From Streptomyces sp. S3(2020) (GTDB lineage Bacteria > Actinomycetota > Actinomycetes > Streptomycetales > Streptomycetaceae): a DNA stretch of 64,000 nucleotides. The stretch's first letter is position 1. Each line of letters starts with the position of its first letter. Of this stretch, positions 51,207-58,889 are shown piece by piece. The stretch lies in contig NZ_JABERD010000010.1 of NCBI RefSeq assembly GCF_013044505.1, forward strand, positions 1-64,000, read 5' to 3'. The position numbers and the translations under genes are program-made. The notes beneath the pieces are model-generated. The model was not told where the DNA came from, ran no database searches, and worked only from the letters and a program-made list of their open reading frames with translations.

Positions 51207-52007
51207 GTGACAGGCGACGGCGTGCGTGCCGAGGAGATCGACACCAGCAGACCGCACCCTGCCCGGATCTACGACTACCTGCTGGGCGGCAAGGACAACT
51301 ACGAGGTCGACCAGCGCGCCGGCGACCAACTCGCCGCCGCCGCACCCGAGGTACGGATCGGTCTGCGCGCCAACCGCGGATTCCTGCGGCGCGCCGTCCG
51401 CCACGTCGTCGCCGAGGGCGGCGTCCGTCAGCTCCTCGACATCGGCACCGGCCTTCCCACCTCGCCGAACGTCCATGAGATCGCCCACGAGGTCGCACCG
51501 GACGTACGGGTCGCCTACGTGGACAACGACCCGATCGTCAAGGCACACGGCGACGCCCTGCTCAGCAGCGACGGCACGACCAGCATCGTGCTCGGCGACC
51601 TCCGCGACCCGAGGGCCATCGTGGACCACCCGGACATCCGCCGGGTCATCGACTTCGACGAGCCGGTCGCCCTGCTCCTCGTCGCGATCGTCCACTTCCT
51701 CACCGACGCGGACAAGCCCGGGGAAATCATCGCCACCCTGCGCGACGCCCTCCCCTGCGGCAGCTACCTCGTCCTCTCCCACGCCACCGGCGACTTCGCC
51801 GACCGCACCGCGGCCCAAGCCGTCTACAACAAGGCCACCGCCAGCCTGAACCTCCGGTCCCACGCCGAGGTCGAGCGCTACTTCGACGGCTTCGACCTCA
51901 TCGAACCCGGCCTCGCCCAGGCCCCGTTCTGGCGCCCGGACGCTCCACCGCCACCCGGCTCCGAACTGATCGGCTTCTACGGCGGCGTGGCACGCAGGCG
52001 GGACTGA
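51207..52007 (+). CDS. SAM-dependent methyltransferase, DUF574 family
   Basis: The 266-residue protein begins with IDTSRPHPARIYDYLLGGKDNYEVDQ, the diagnostic start of the actinobacterial DUF574 family, which is abundant in Streptomyces. The SAM-binding part is QLLDIGTGLPTSPNVHEIA and VAYVDNDPIVKAHG. GTG 51207 has GGGAGGAG upstream. Substrates are unknown; members are sometimes linked to secondary metabolism or regulators. Stand-alone gene here. Confidence 0.88.
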   Translation: MTGDGVRAEEIDTSRPHPARIYDYLLGGKDNYEVDQRAGDQLAAAAPEVRIGLRANRGFLRRAVRHVVAEGGVRQLLDIGTGLPTSPNVHEIAHEVAPDVRVAYVDNDPIVKAHGDALLSSDGTTSIVLGDLRDPRAIVDHPDIRRVIDFDEPVALLLVAIVHFLTDADKPGEIIATLRDALPCGSYLVLSHATGDFADRTAAQAVYNKATASLNLRSHAEVERYFDGFDLIEPGLAQAPFWRPDAPPPPGSELIGFYGGVARRRD

Positions 52008-52030
52008 CCCCGCCGCACCGGGTTCCTATG

Positions 52031-52396
52031 TCACGCCCGTGCCTCGTGCCGTGACCGCTGAGCCACCAGCAGAGCGGTCACGCCCACCACCCCCAGGACC
52101 CCGACGGAGTGGAAGGCGCGGGAGGAACGCCAGGACAGCACCGACCACTTCGACTGCGCGGACAGGCACGACCCCGTGCTCAGCCATGATCCGAACGACA
52201 CCAGTGACAGCGCCGACCCGATCGAGCCCACGGACAGCGCGCTCCCGATCGACCCGACGGACAGCGCCGAGCCGACCGAACCGATCGACAACACCGATCC
52301 CACGGATCCGATCGACAGCACCGAGTCCTGCGACCACAGGGACAACAAGGAGTTCGTGCCGGAGGGACGCGTCGACGCCAAGGAGGGTTTTGTCAT
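52031..52396 (-). CDS. Small membrane-anchored protein with nine-residue Ser/Gly repeats
   Basis: The 121-residue product contains 9-residue repeats with the pattern (V/A)LS(I/V)GS(V/I)GS, four clear copies and several degenerate ones, encoded by exact 27-base DNA periods starting at 52207, 52234, 52261, 52288 and 52315. A hydrophobic helix (VGVLGVVGVTALLVA) and a basic tail (QRSRHEARA) close the protein. The repeat could form a small beta-solenoid-like stack. Start ATG 52396 has AGGATGG upstream. Function unknown. The opposite strand is also open but acidic and without a membrane segment. Confidence 0.6.
   Translation of the reverse strand: MTKPSLASTRPSGTNSLLSLWSQDSVLSIGSVGSVLSIGSVGSALSVGSIGSALSVGSIGSALSLVSFGSWLSTGSCLSAQSKWSVLSWRSSRAFHSVGVLGVVGVTALLVAQRSRHEARA
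52207..52341. repeat. 27-bp in-frame tandem repeats
   Basis: Five copies start exactly 27 bases apart with GACAGCGCC/GACAACACC. They encode the nine-residue repeats of the small membrane protein on the - strand. Confidence 0.85.
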
Positions 52397-52520
52397 GAGG
52401 CCATCCTGCCCGGCATCCGCCGTCCCGCCCATGGCATCCGCCGAATGGTCGCCGCGCGCTGAACAGGCGCCAGGTCCCCAGGCGGTCCGCTGCCCGTGAG
52501 CGGCACGTATCCTCCGGGCT

Positions 52521-52904
52521 GTGACAGTCACCTATGTACTGGACGGCTCACAGGTCAGGACGCTGGAGGACTTCTGGCGCGTCGTGGGGGAGACCATCGG
52601 CGACGAAGGCTACTTCGGCCGCAACCTCGACGCCTTCGTCGACTGCCTCCGCGGCGGCTACGGCACGCCGGAGGACGGCGACTACGTGATCGAATGGCGT
52701 GATCACGAGTCGTCCCGCCGTCACCTCGGCCACCCCGAGACCGCCCGGCAGCTCGACATCCGGCTCGCGCGCTGCCACCCGACGAACAGGCCCTCCGTGA
52801 GCGCCGACCTGGCGGAGGCCCGCGCCGGACGCGGGCCCACCGTCTTCGACTGGCTGGTCGCGATCATCGAGGGCGAACACCCGGGCGGACTGCGCCTGCG
52901 CTGA
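52521..52904 (+). CDS. Barstar-family RNase inhibitor-like protein
   Basis: The 127-residue protein has the barstar pattern: VTYVLDGSQVRTLEDFWRVVGETIG, then YFGRNLDAFVDCLRGGYGTPED (GxNLDAxxDxL), and a final helix-strand containing VFDWLVAII. Barstar inhibits barnase-type RNases one-to-one in the cytoplasm. No barnase-like gene is next to it. TATCCT at 52508-52513 ends seven bases before the GTG, so the mRNA may be leaderless. Confidence 0.88.
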   Translation: MTVTYVLDGSQVRTLEDFWRVVGETIGDEGYFGRNLDAFVDCLRGGYGTPEDGDYVIEWRDHESSRRHLGHPETARQLDIRLARCHPTNRPSVSADLAEARAGRGPTVFDWLVAIIEGEHPGGLRLR

Positions 52905-52937
52905 CCGCCGCACCAGGATCGCGGCGGCCCCGGTCGT

Positions 52938-53627
52938 TCACGGCAGAACCTTCACCTGCACCCCGGAGATCCGCCCCACCTCGTCGAAGCCCACCTCCAC
53001 CGCGTTCCCACCACCGAGGTCCGCGACGATCAGGTCGCCCTCGGAGCTCTGCGGCACATCGTGGTGGTCGAAGTAGCCGCCGACGACATCCCGGGCCGAG
53101 TACCCGATCAGCCCCGCTCCGGTGAGGAGCGTCCGGGGCAGTGTGACCGGGTCCAGGCCGGCGCGGGGGACACGGGCGTCGTCGGGCAGGAAGTAGACCT
53201 GTGTGGCCGGGCCCGCCGGAACGCCGATGTACCCGGGCGCCTCGGCCACCCCCATCCCCGTGAAGGCGAGCATCTCGGCGGCCCGGCGAGGATCGGCGAA
53301 CCCGGACAACGGCACGATCTCCTCGGCCAGTTCGGGGATCCCGTGCACCCGTCCGTACCGTCGGACCGCGCCGGTCAGCGCCACCACCTCGGTGCCCCGC
53401 AGACCCGGATTGGCCCAGCCCCACATCCAGGACTGCTGGTCCATGTCGTAGGTCCCCAGCACCGCCACCCGCAGCTCCAGCTCCCCCTGCTGGTACAGGC
53501 AGGACGGCAGGTCGGCGGTCCACGGCCCCTCGGGCAGAAACGCGCCCAGCGCGTCGAGCTGGGCCGCACCCCACGCGGCATGCCGTTCGGCCTCACGCAG
53601 GAACGCCTCGCTGAATTCACTCACCAT
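52938..53627 (-). CDS. DUF6882-type protein of unknown function
   Basis: The 229-residue protein begins with FSEAFLREAERHAAWGAAQLDAL, followed by LYQQGELELRVAVLGTYDMDQQSWMWGWAN, the conserved central strand-helix (SWMWGWAN) of a DUF common in actinobacteria. It lacks a signal peptide or membrane segment. The last 65 residues form a separate strand-rich part (GDLIVADLGGGNAVEVGFDEVGRISGVQVKVLP) that looks like an added domain. It converges on the barstar gene with a 33-base gap. Function is not established. Confidence 0.72.
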   Translation of the reverse strand: MVSEFSEAFLREAERHAAWGAAQLDALGAFLPEGPWTADLPSCLYQQGELELRVAVLGTYDMDQQSWMWGWANPGLRGTEVVALTGAVRRYGRVHGIPELAEEIVPLSGFADPRRAAEMLAFTGMGVAEAPGYIGVPAGPATQVYFLPDDARVPRAGLDPVTLPRTLLTGAGLIGYSARDVVGGYFDHHDVPQSSEGDLIVADLGGGNAVEVGFDEVGRISGVQVKVLP

Positions 53628-53758
53628 GCCCCGACCCTACGAAACGGCCGGATCACACCTCGAACAGGGTCGGACGGGGCGCGTCACCGCAACGGCCGGG
53701 TGCCGCTGTGGGGGAGTTCGGGTTCCCGGCACCCTGATGTGTGTCCCGGCCCCTTGGC

Positions 53759-54562
53759 CTATTTGCGGAGCCAGAAACCGGAGCGTTCCAACCACAGCGA
53801 CAGCAGGTCCGCGTCCCCGAACACCTCGACGGACGCGTCGGCCGGGGTGCGGCGGCCGTAGAGCAGCAGTACGAGGTCGGTGAGCGGGGCACGGACGGCC
53901 ACCGCGGCCTTCGCGTGGGTGTGGCTCCAGGTGATCGGCACGGCGGTGAGGTCCACCAGCCACTCGGCGTGGGGCGCGTCGGTGGCGTGCAGGTGCAGTG
54001 TGCGGCCGGGTCCGGTGAGGGGCGGTGCGTCGGGCCCGGCGGCCTCCAGCACCCGGGGCAGCGCGCCGAACCCCATCCACTCGTCCAGGGCGTCCCGCGC
54101 CAGCTCCTCCCGTACGGCGAAGGGGGTCCCCGTGACGAAGGCGGCGTCGGCGGCGTGCAGGGTCGTCTCGTGGGCCATCCGCCGGGCCCAGAAACCCGCG
54201 ACACCGCTCGGTGCGACCGTCCACACCGGGGCGTCGGAACCGGCCTCGCGCAGGGCCCCGGTCAGTTCCGCGGCTCCTTCGGCGAGCCAGGCGTCCAGGT
54301 CGGCGGCGGACTCGGGAGCGGGCGAGAAGACGTCGTCCACCATGTCGTGGGCGACGGGACCGGTCGCTCGGCCGCGGACGATCCGCGCCGCCCACCGATG
54401 GGTCCCTCCGACGTGCCGGGCGAGCTGCGTCAGGCTCCATCCGGGACAACTGGGGACGGACGTCGCGGCCGGCCCCGCCTCGGCGGACCGCACGGCCGCG
54501 CGCAACTCGCCGGCCCGGGTGCCGATTTCGGTGCAGAAGATGTCATGCTTCACATCACTCAC
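53759..54562 (-). CDS. Maleylpyruvate isomerase/DinB-family mycothiol-dependent enzyme
   Basis: The 267-residue protein starts with a four-helix DinB-like bundle: VPSCPGWSLTQLARHVGGTHRWAARIV carries the first metal His, and RRMAHETTLHAADAAF the others (HxxxH). The C-terminal part (LVDLTAVPITWSHTHAKAAVAVRAPLTDLVLLLYGR) is the MDMPI C-terminal domain. These proteins use mycothiol for isomerisation or conjugation reactions. The gene stands alone; substrate unknown. Confidence 0.88.
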   Translation of the reverse strand: MSDVKHDIFCTEIGTRAGELRAAVRSAEAGPAATSVPSCPGWSLTQLARHVGGTHRWAARIVRGRATGPVAHDMVDDVFSPAPESAADLDAWLAEGAAELTGALREAGSDAPVWTVAPSGVAGFWARRMAHETTLHAADAAFVTGTPFAVREELARDALDEWMGFGALPRVLEAAGPDAPPLTGPGRTLHLHATDAPHAEWLVDLTAVPITWSHTHAKAAVAVRAPLTDLVLLLYGRRTPADASVEVFGDADLLSLWLERSGFWLRK

Positions 54563-54629
54563 CGAGCCACCGTAGAACGGACCGGGCCTCCGCTCAACGC
54601 GGATTCACGCCTGGCTCTCCGGAGCGCCT

Positions 54630-54950
54630 GTGCAGTTGAATCGTGCGATGAACGCGATGAACCCGGTGGACATGTCCACCCGAGAGATCCGCATCCCCCT
54701 CGACGAGGTCGTCGCGATCCTCCAGGACCTCAACGAGTTCGTGGTCTCCCTTGACCGCCTTGGCTCCCGCGAGGCATCCGGAACCGCCGACGACTCGACC
54801 GTGGGCAGGTTCGTCAGCGACTGGGATGTCGCCCGCCGTCTGGCCCACGCCCGGCGCGTCATCAGCGTCGCCCTGGACGAGCAGCTGACCGAGCAGGACA
54901 ACGCCGCGATCGACGCCCTGTGCGACCGAGGACGCTTCTACGGCGGCTAG
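54630..54950 (+). CDS. Hypothetical small acidic protein
   Basis: A 106-residue protein with the conserved-looking helix EIRIPLDEVVAILQDLNEFVVSLDRL and a C-terminal helical part DWDVARRLAHARRVISVALDEQLTEQDNAAIDALCDR. No signal or membrane segment. GGAG lies a few bases before the GTG at 54630; ATGs at 54648, 54657 and 54672 are alternative starts. I do not recognise a family. It is 67 bases from the divergent mycothiol-dependent enzyme. Confidence 0.6.
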   Translation: MQLNRAMNAMNPVDMSTREIRIPLDEVVAILQDLNEFVVSLDRLGSREASGTADDSTVGRFVSDWDVARRLAHARRVISVALDEQLTEQDNAAIDALCDRGRFYGG

Positions 54951-55058
54951 CGCCGGCGACGCCGCCGAAGCGGAACGTCGGGACGGGCCGTCGTCCGGCC
55001 GTACTCGATTCCCGGCTCCCGTGCGCGGCCGCCGGTTGCGGATCCAGGGGAAGGGTGG

Positions 55059-56537
55059 TCAGTTCCGGTTCAGGGTCCGGGTGATGCCGGCGAGTACCGC
55101 CGTCGTGAGGATCCAGCCCGCCGCGATCAGCGCGTACGACAGCCAGGCGGCCGTTCCGCCCTGCCAGTACCAGGACGTGCGCTGGCCGAGACCGCCGATG
55201 GGGATGAGCAGGTCGAGCGTGTAGACGAAGGGGGTGAACGGGGGCACCTGGCCGGGCTCGGTCGCCGTGGGGGTGTGGGTGGTGAAGACCGTGGTGCCGA
55301 GCAGGACGAGCGCCGCGAGCCACACGCCCGCACGCCACGGGCGGTAGCCGTAGCCGACGGTGGCCTCCAGGAGGTGGCCCCACAGCCGGGCGGGCGGCGA
55401 CAGGGTCCTTCTGCGGTCGCGCTGTTTGACCAGCAGGACACGTCGGGCATCGTCGTCGTGGCCGATCTGCCGGTACCAGGCCGCCAGCTGCTCGTACGGC
55501 TGGGCGGCGTACCCCGGATGCCGTCGCACCCACGCCACGCGGCGCTCGACGGACGACCCCTGGAGCTCGCTGATCTCGTGCAGCGAGCCGTAGGTGAAGC
55601 CCTGAAGCCGCACGGTCTTCGGCCAGACGCCCGCCCGGTCGTGGAAGGCGACGGCCCGGGCGTCCTCCAGGTCCACCACCCCGGACGGCGGCCCGGCCGG
55701 GGTGAAGACGACGACCCCCGCCTGCATCCGGGCGCAGTCGAGCGCCGTGCCGTCGGCCCGCAGCTCGGCCGCGTCGAAGGTCACCTGGTCGGTGATCTGC
55801 GTGCCCCGCAGACTGACCGTCCCCTCGGCCGTGAACCCCTCGGACAGAGCCATGCTGCTCACCACCGCATGGTCGGCGAGAAGTGCCACACCCCCGGGGT
55901 TGAGCAGCCGCGTCCGCTCCATGTGCAGGCCACCGAGAAGCTGGGCGCCCACGAGGCGTACGCCGCCGTGGACGGTGGCGGAACGGCAGAACAGCCCGCC
56001 TTCCATGACGACCCCGCCGGCGAACAGGGCCCAGCCGTCGGGCTGCGAGAGCACCGCGTGGCTGAGTGCCAGCTCACCGGTCAGACGCGCGTTCAACAGC
56101 TTCACGGAGCCGCTGACCACCGTGTGGCGCAGCGCGACCCTGCCCTCCACCCTGGCCATGCTGAGGTCGATGCCCGGCAGCCTGCTGCCCTTGATCTCTA
56201 TCGTCCGGGTGATGGCGCCGTACAGCCCGGCGCCCTGCTCGAACCAGCACCCCTCGAACCGCATGACATGCCCGATCTCGGCCCCGCCGAGCTCCAGGAC
56301 ACCGCTGATCCGCGCGCCCGCGATCCGCAGCGCGGGCACCGCTCCCGGCCGGGCCGGATTCGCGCCGAGGAGCAGAGCGGCCACCACACCGGCCCGCACG
56401 GTCCGCTCGTCGCCCCAGTCGCCCCCGCCGTCGGGATCGTCCTCCGCCTCACCCGTACGGAAGTCCACCAAGCGGCCCGTGGGATACGCGTCCCACAACT
56501 GCCGCTCCGCCGACGTGAGTTCCTCGTACGCATACAC
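55059..56537 (-). CDS. Beta-helix/pentapeptide-like membrane protein (often named membrane-associated oxidoreductase)
   Basis: The 492-residue protein has an N-terminal region followed by a long run of short strands (LRIAGARISGVLELGGAEI, IEIKGSRLPGIDLSMARVEGRV, VKLLNARLTGELALS, VRLVGAQLLGGLHMERTRL) that resembles a right-handed beta-helix or pentapeptide-like stack. The C-terminus contains three membrane helices (AGVWLAALVLLGTTVF, about VYTLDLLIPIGGL, and LSYALIAAGWILTTAVLAGI). Similar actinobacterial proteins are called membrane-associated oxidoreductases without experimental basis. No cofactor motif is visible. Confidence 0.75.
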   Translation of the reverse strand: MYAYEELTSAERQLWDAYPTGRLVDFRTGEAEDDPDGGGDWGDERTVRAGVVAALLLGANPARPGAVPALRIAGARISGVLELGGAEIGHVMRFEGCWFEQGAGLYGAITRTIEIKGSRLPGIDLSMARVEGRVALRHTVVSGSVKLLNARLTGELALSHAVLSQPDGWALFAGGVVMEGGLFCRSATVHGGVRLVGAQLLGGLHMERTRLLNPGGVALLADHAVVSSMALSEGFTAEGTVSLRGTQITDQVTFDAAELRADGTALDCARMQAGVVVFTPAGPPSGVVDLEDARAVAFHDRAGVWPKTVRLQGFTYGSLHEISELQGSSVERRVAWVRRHPGYAAQPYEQLAAWYRQIGHDDDARRVLLVKQRDRRRTLSPPARLWGHLLEATVGYGYRPWRAGVWLAALVLLGTTVFTTHTPTATEPGQVPPFTPFVYTLDLLIPIGGLGQRTSWYWQGGTAAWLSYALIAAGWILTTAVLAGITRTLNRN

Positions 56538-56588
56538 GCGGGAAGAGTAACGGGCAGAAGCCGTCGGTGATCGTGGGCCCGCCTCCTG

Positions 56589-57332
56589 TCAGGTGAGGTT
56601 GAGTCCGCCGTCGAGGACGATGACCTCGCCGGTGAGATAGGTGCTGGCGATGACCGAGGCCACCAGGCCGGCGACGTCGGAGGGCTGGGCGGGGCGGCCC
56701 ATGGGCGCGCGGTCGCGCCACACCTCGTGGGCGTGCGTCCAGTCCTTGGTCATGGGGGTGTCGACCAGGCCCGGCGCGATCGCGTTGACGCGCACGTCGG
56801 GTGCGAGGGCGGCCGCGAGGAGCCGGGTGACGTGGTTGAGCGCGGCCTTGCTCGCCGCGTAGGGCACCGACGAGCCCTTGGGGCGCACCCCGGCATGGCT
56901 GGTGATGTTGACGACGCAGCCACCGGTGGGGGACCGGCGCAGCGCGGGGAGGGCGGCCGTGCAGAGCACCCAGGGGGCGATCAGGTTGACCTCCAGCAGC
57001 TGCCGCCAGTCCGCCGGTGTCGCGGCCGCGAGGTCGTGGTGGGGGATGGGCCGGCTGATGCCCGCGTTGTTGACCAGGACGTCCAGCCGGCCGTGGTGGC
57101 CGAGTGTCTCCTCCACCAGGGCACGTGCCTCGTCCTCGACCGCCAGGTCGGCCCGCAGATACGTGCCGTCGAGCTCCGCCGCCAGCGCCCTGCCCGCTTC
57201 CGCGCTGTGTCGCGAGTGCACGACGACCCGCATGCCGTCCGCCGCCAGCCTGCGGGCGACGGTCTCCCCGATCCCCGAGGTGGAGCCGGTGACCAGGGCG
57301 ACGGGGCGATCCGTTTGTTCGATGCTGCTCAT
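56589..57332 (-). CDS. Short-chain dehydrogenase/reductase (FabG-like)
   Basis: The 247-residue SDR has TGSTSGIGETVARRL (cofactor motif), NNAGISRP, catalytic Ser (NITSHAG), Tyr-x3-Lys (YAASKAALNHV) and APGLVDTPMTKD. HSRHSAE after strand 2 suggests NADP preference. Start ATG 57332 is used; ATG 57350 is also in frame. It is divergent from the DUF1801 gene. 3-oxoacyl or general alcohol/ketone substrate; not determined. Confidence 0.9.
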   Translation of the reverse strand: MSSIEQTDRPVALVTGSTSGIGETVARRLAADGMRVVVHSRHSAEAGRALAAELDGTYLRADLAVEDEARALVEETLGHHGRLDVLVNNAGISRPIPHHDLAAATPADWRQLLEVNLIAPWVLCTAALPALRRSPTGGCVVNITSHAGVRPKGSSVPYAASKAALNHVTRLLAAALAPDVRVNAIAPGLVDTPMTKDWTHAHEVWRDRAPMGRPAQPSDVAGLVASVIASTYLTGEVIVLDGGLNLT

Positions 57333-57471
57333 GCTTGCGGATCTTGCCACGGCCCTGTCGCCTCGGAGGTGGGTCCCTGGGCTGCATCCGATCAGTTTCG
57401 GAGAAGCAGCCGCGCCGGATGGTTCCTAACCTGGTGTCATGCCACCAGGGCCCGGTCGAGAGGAATCCGCC

Positions 57472-57963
57472 ATGAAGAGCTCGCAGACGTCGGACAACAG
57501 CGGCGGCACGGCAGGCGAGAAGACGGCAGGCGAGAAGTACGACGGCTTCACGGACGAGGAGCGGGGCGCGATGAAGGAGCGCGCCCAGGAGCTGAAGGCG
57601 TCCGCGCGGCGGGGCCGTGGGACGGCCAAGGCGGACCCGGAGGCCGACGTACTGGCGAAGATCGCCGAGATGCCGGAGGCGGACCGTGTCCTGGCCGAGC
57701 GGCTGCACGCGATCGTCGGGGAGAGCGCGCCGGAACTCGCGCCCAAGCTCTGGTACGGCATGCCGGCGTATGCCAGGGGCGGCAAGGTCGTCTGCTTCTT
57801 CCAGGGCGCGCAGAAGTTCAAGACGCGGTACGCCACGCTCGGCTTCAGCGATCTGGCGAACCTCGACGACGGCCCCCTGTTCCCGACCGCCTACGCGCTG
57901 ACGGACCTGACCGGCGACACCGGGGAGCGGATCGCCGCACTGATCAAGAAGGCCGTGAGCTGA
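57472..57963 (+). CDS. DUF1801-family protein (iron-chaperone/YdhG-like)
   Basis: The 163-residue protein has a basic, disordered N-terminal third and a DUF1801 domain: APKLWYGMPAYARGGKVVCFFQGAQKFKTRYATLGFSDLANLDDG is the family core. The fold resembles frataxin-type (YdhG) proteins; biochemical role is not settled. ATG 57472 has AGAGGA upstream. ATG 57439 is in frame and lies six bases after TAACCT (57427-57432), so a leaderless longer form is possible. Confidence 0.85.
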   Translation: MKSSQTSDNSGGTAGEKTAGEKYDGFTDEERGAMKERAQELKASARRGRGTAKADPEADVLAKIAEMPEADRVLAERLHAIVGESAPELAPKLWYGMPAYARGGKVVCFFQGAQKFKTRYATLGFSDLANLDDGPLFPTAYALTDLTGDTGERIAALIKKAVS

Positions 57964-58072
57964 GGCGCTGACGCGGTCGGAGCCGGCCGGCAGCGGGAAT
58001 CAGGGTGGCCGCTCGTCACGTTGCCCCCACAGCCGCTCTCCCGCCCCAGCTTCGTCCAGGAGGCCCTCCCCC

Positions 58073-58759
58073 ATGCCAGAGCCGGAGATCGACGCCGTCG
58101 TGTTCGACGTGCTCGGCACTCTCGTCGACGAACCCGCCGGTCTGCGCGCCGGTATCCGTGAACTCGCCCCGAACCTCGACGACTCCGGGACCGAGGAGCT
58201 CCTGGCGCTGTGGCAGCGGCACATCGAGACCGAGCAGCGTCGCATCCTCGACGGCGCCCGGCCCTACGCCCCCACCGACGTACTGGACCTGGAGGCCGCC
58301 CGCCTGGTCGCCGACGCCGCCGGAGTCGACGACCCCACGGCGGTGACGGCACTGTCCCTGTCGGGGCGCCGGCTCCCGCCGTGGCCCGACACCGTCGCGG
58401 GGCTCGCCCGGCTCGCCGAACGCTTCCCGCTGATCGGACTCTCCAACGCGAGCCGGACGGCGCTCCTGGGCATCAACGCGCACGCCGGACTGCGCTGGCA
58501 TCAGGCACTGTCCGCCGAGGACGCCCGGACCTACAAGCCGGACCCGGCCGTCTACCGACTCGCCGTCACCGTCTCGGGCCGGCCGCCGGAGCGACTGCTG
58601 ATGGTCGCCGCCCACGCCTGGGACCTGCGCGGAGCGCGGAGCCTCGGCCTGCGTACCGCCTATGTGGCCCGCCCGGTCGGCGACCCGCCCACTCCCGCGG
58701 ACCGATTCGACCTGCACGCCACCGACTTGCTCGACCTCGCCGACCGGCTCCGGCCATGA
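58073..58759 (+). CDS. HAD-superfamily (haloacid dehalogenase type II-like) hydrolase
   Basis: The 228-residue protein has HAD motif I VVFDVLGTLVDE (nucleophile Asp12), motif II GLSNAS, motif III KPDPAVY and motif IV AAHAWDLRGARSLGL. AHAWDLRGA at the end matches the 2-haloacid-dehalogenase subfamily. Substrate may be a 2-haloacid or a phosphate ester. ATG 58073, with GGAGG upstream (58060-58064). Followed by a strong terminator. Confidence 0.9.
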   Translation: MPEPEIDAVVFDVLGTLVDEPAGLRAGIRELAPNLDDSGTEELLALWQRHIETEQRRILDGARPYAPTDVLDLEAARLVADAAGVDDPTAVTALSLSGRRLPPWPDTVAGLARLAERFPLIGLSNASRTALLGINAHAGLRWHQALSAEDARTYKPDPAVYRLAVTVSGRPPERLLMVAAHAWDLRGARSLGLRTAYVARPVGDPPTPADRFDLHATDLLDLADRLRP

Positions 58760-58763
58760 AAAG

Positions 58764-58801
58764 GGGAATGCCCGGGGGGTTCAGCACCCCCGGGCATTCC
58801 C
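58764..58801. terminator. Bidirectional hairpin terminator
   Basis: GGGAATGCCCGGGGG (58764-58778) and CCCCCGGGCATTCCC (58787-58801) make a perfect 15-bp stem with an eight-base loop between the HAD gene and the convergent glycosidase gene. An A-tract flanks it on the left. Confidence 0.9.
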
Positions 58802-58889
58802 GGTCGTGGGACTACAGCCCGTCACCCACCATGGCGGCGACGATCTGCACTTGACGGTCGGCCGCCGTACGGAACATCAGGCCGGGTGC

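Noticed and set aside
52207..52341. CRISPR array
   Set aside because: The period is 27 bases with no unique spacers, it is in frame with a protein, and no cas genes are present.
52176..52499. An acidic Asp/Thr/Pro-repeat protein on the + strand over the 27-bp repeats
   Set aside because: The - strand frame has a start, ribosome site, membrane helix and basic tail; the + frame has none of these.
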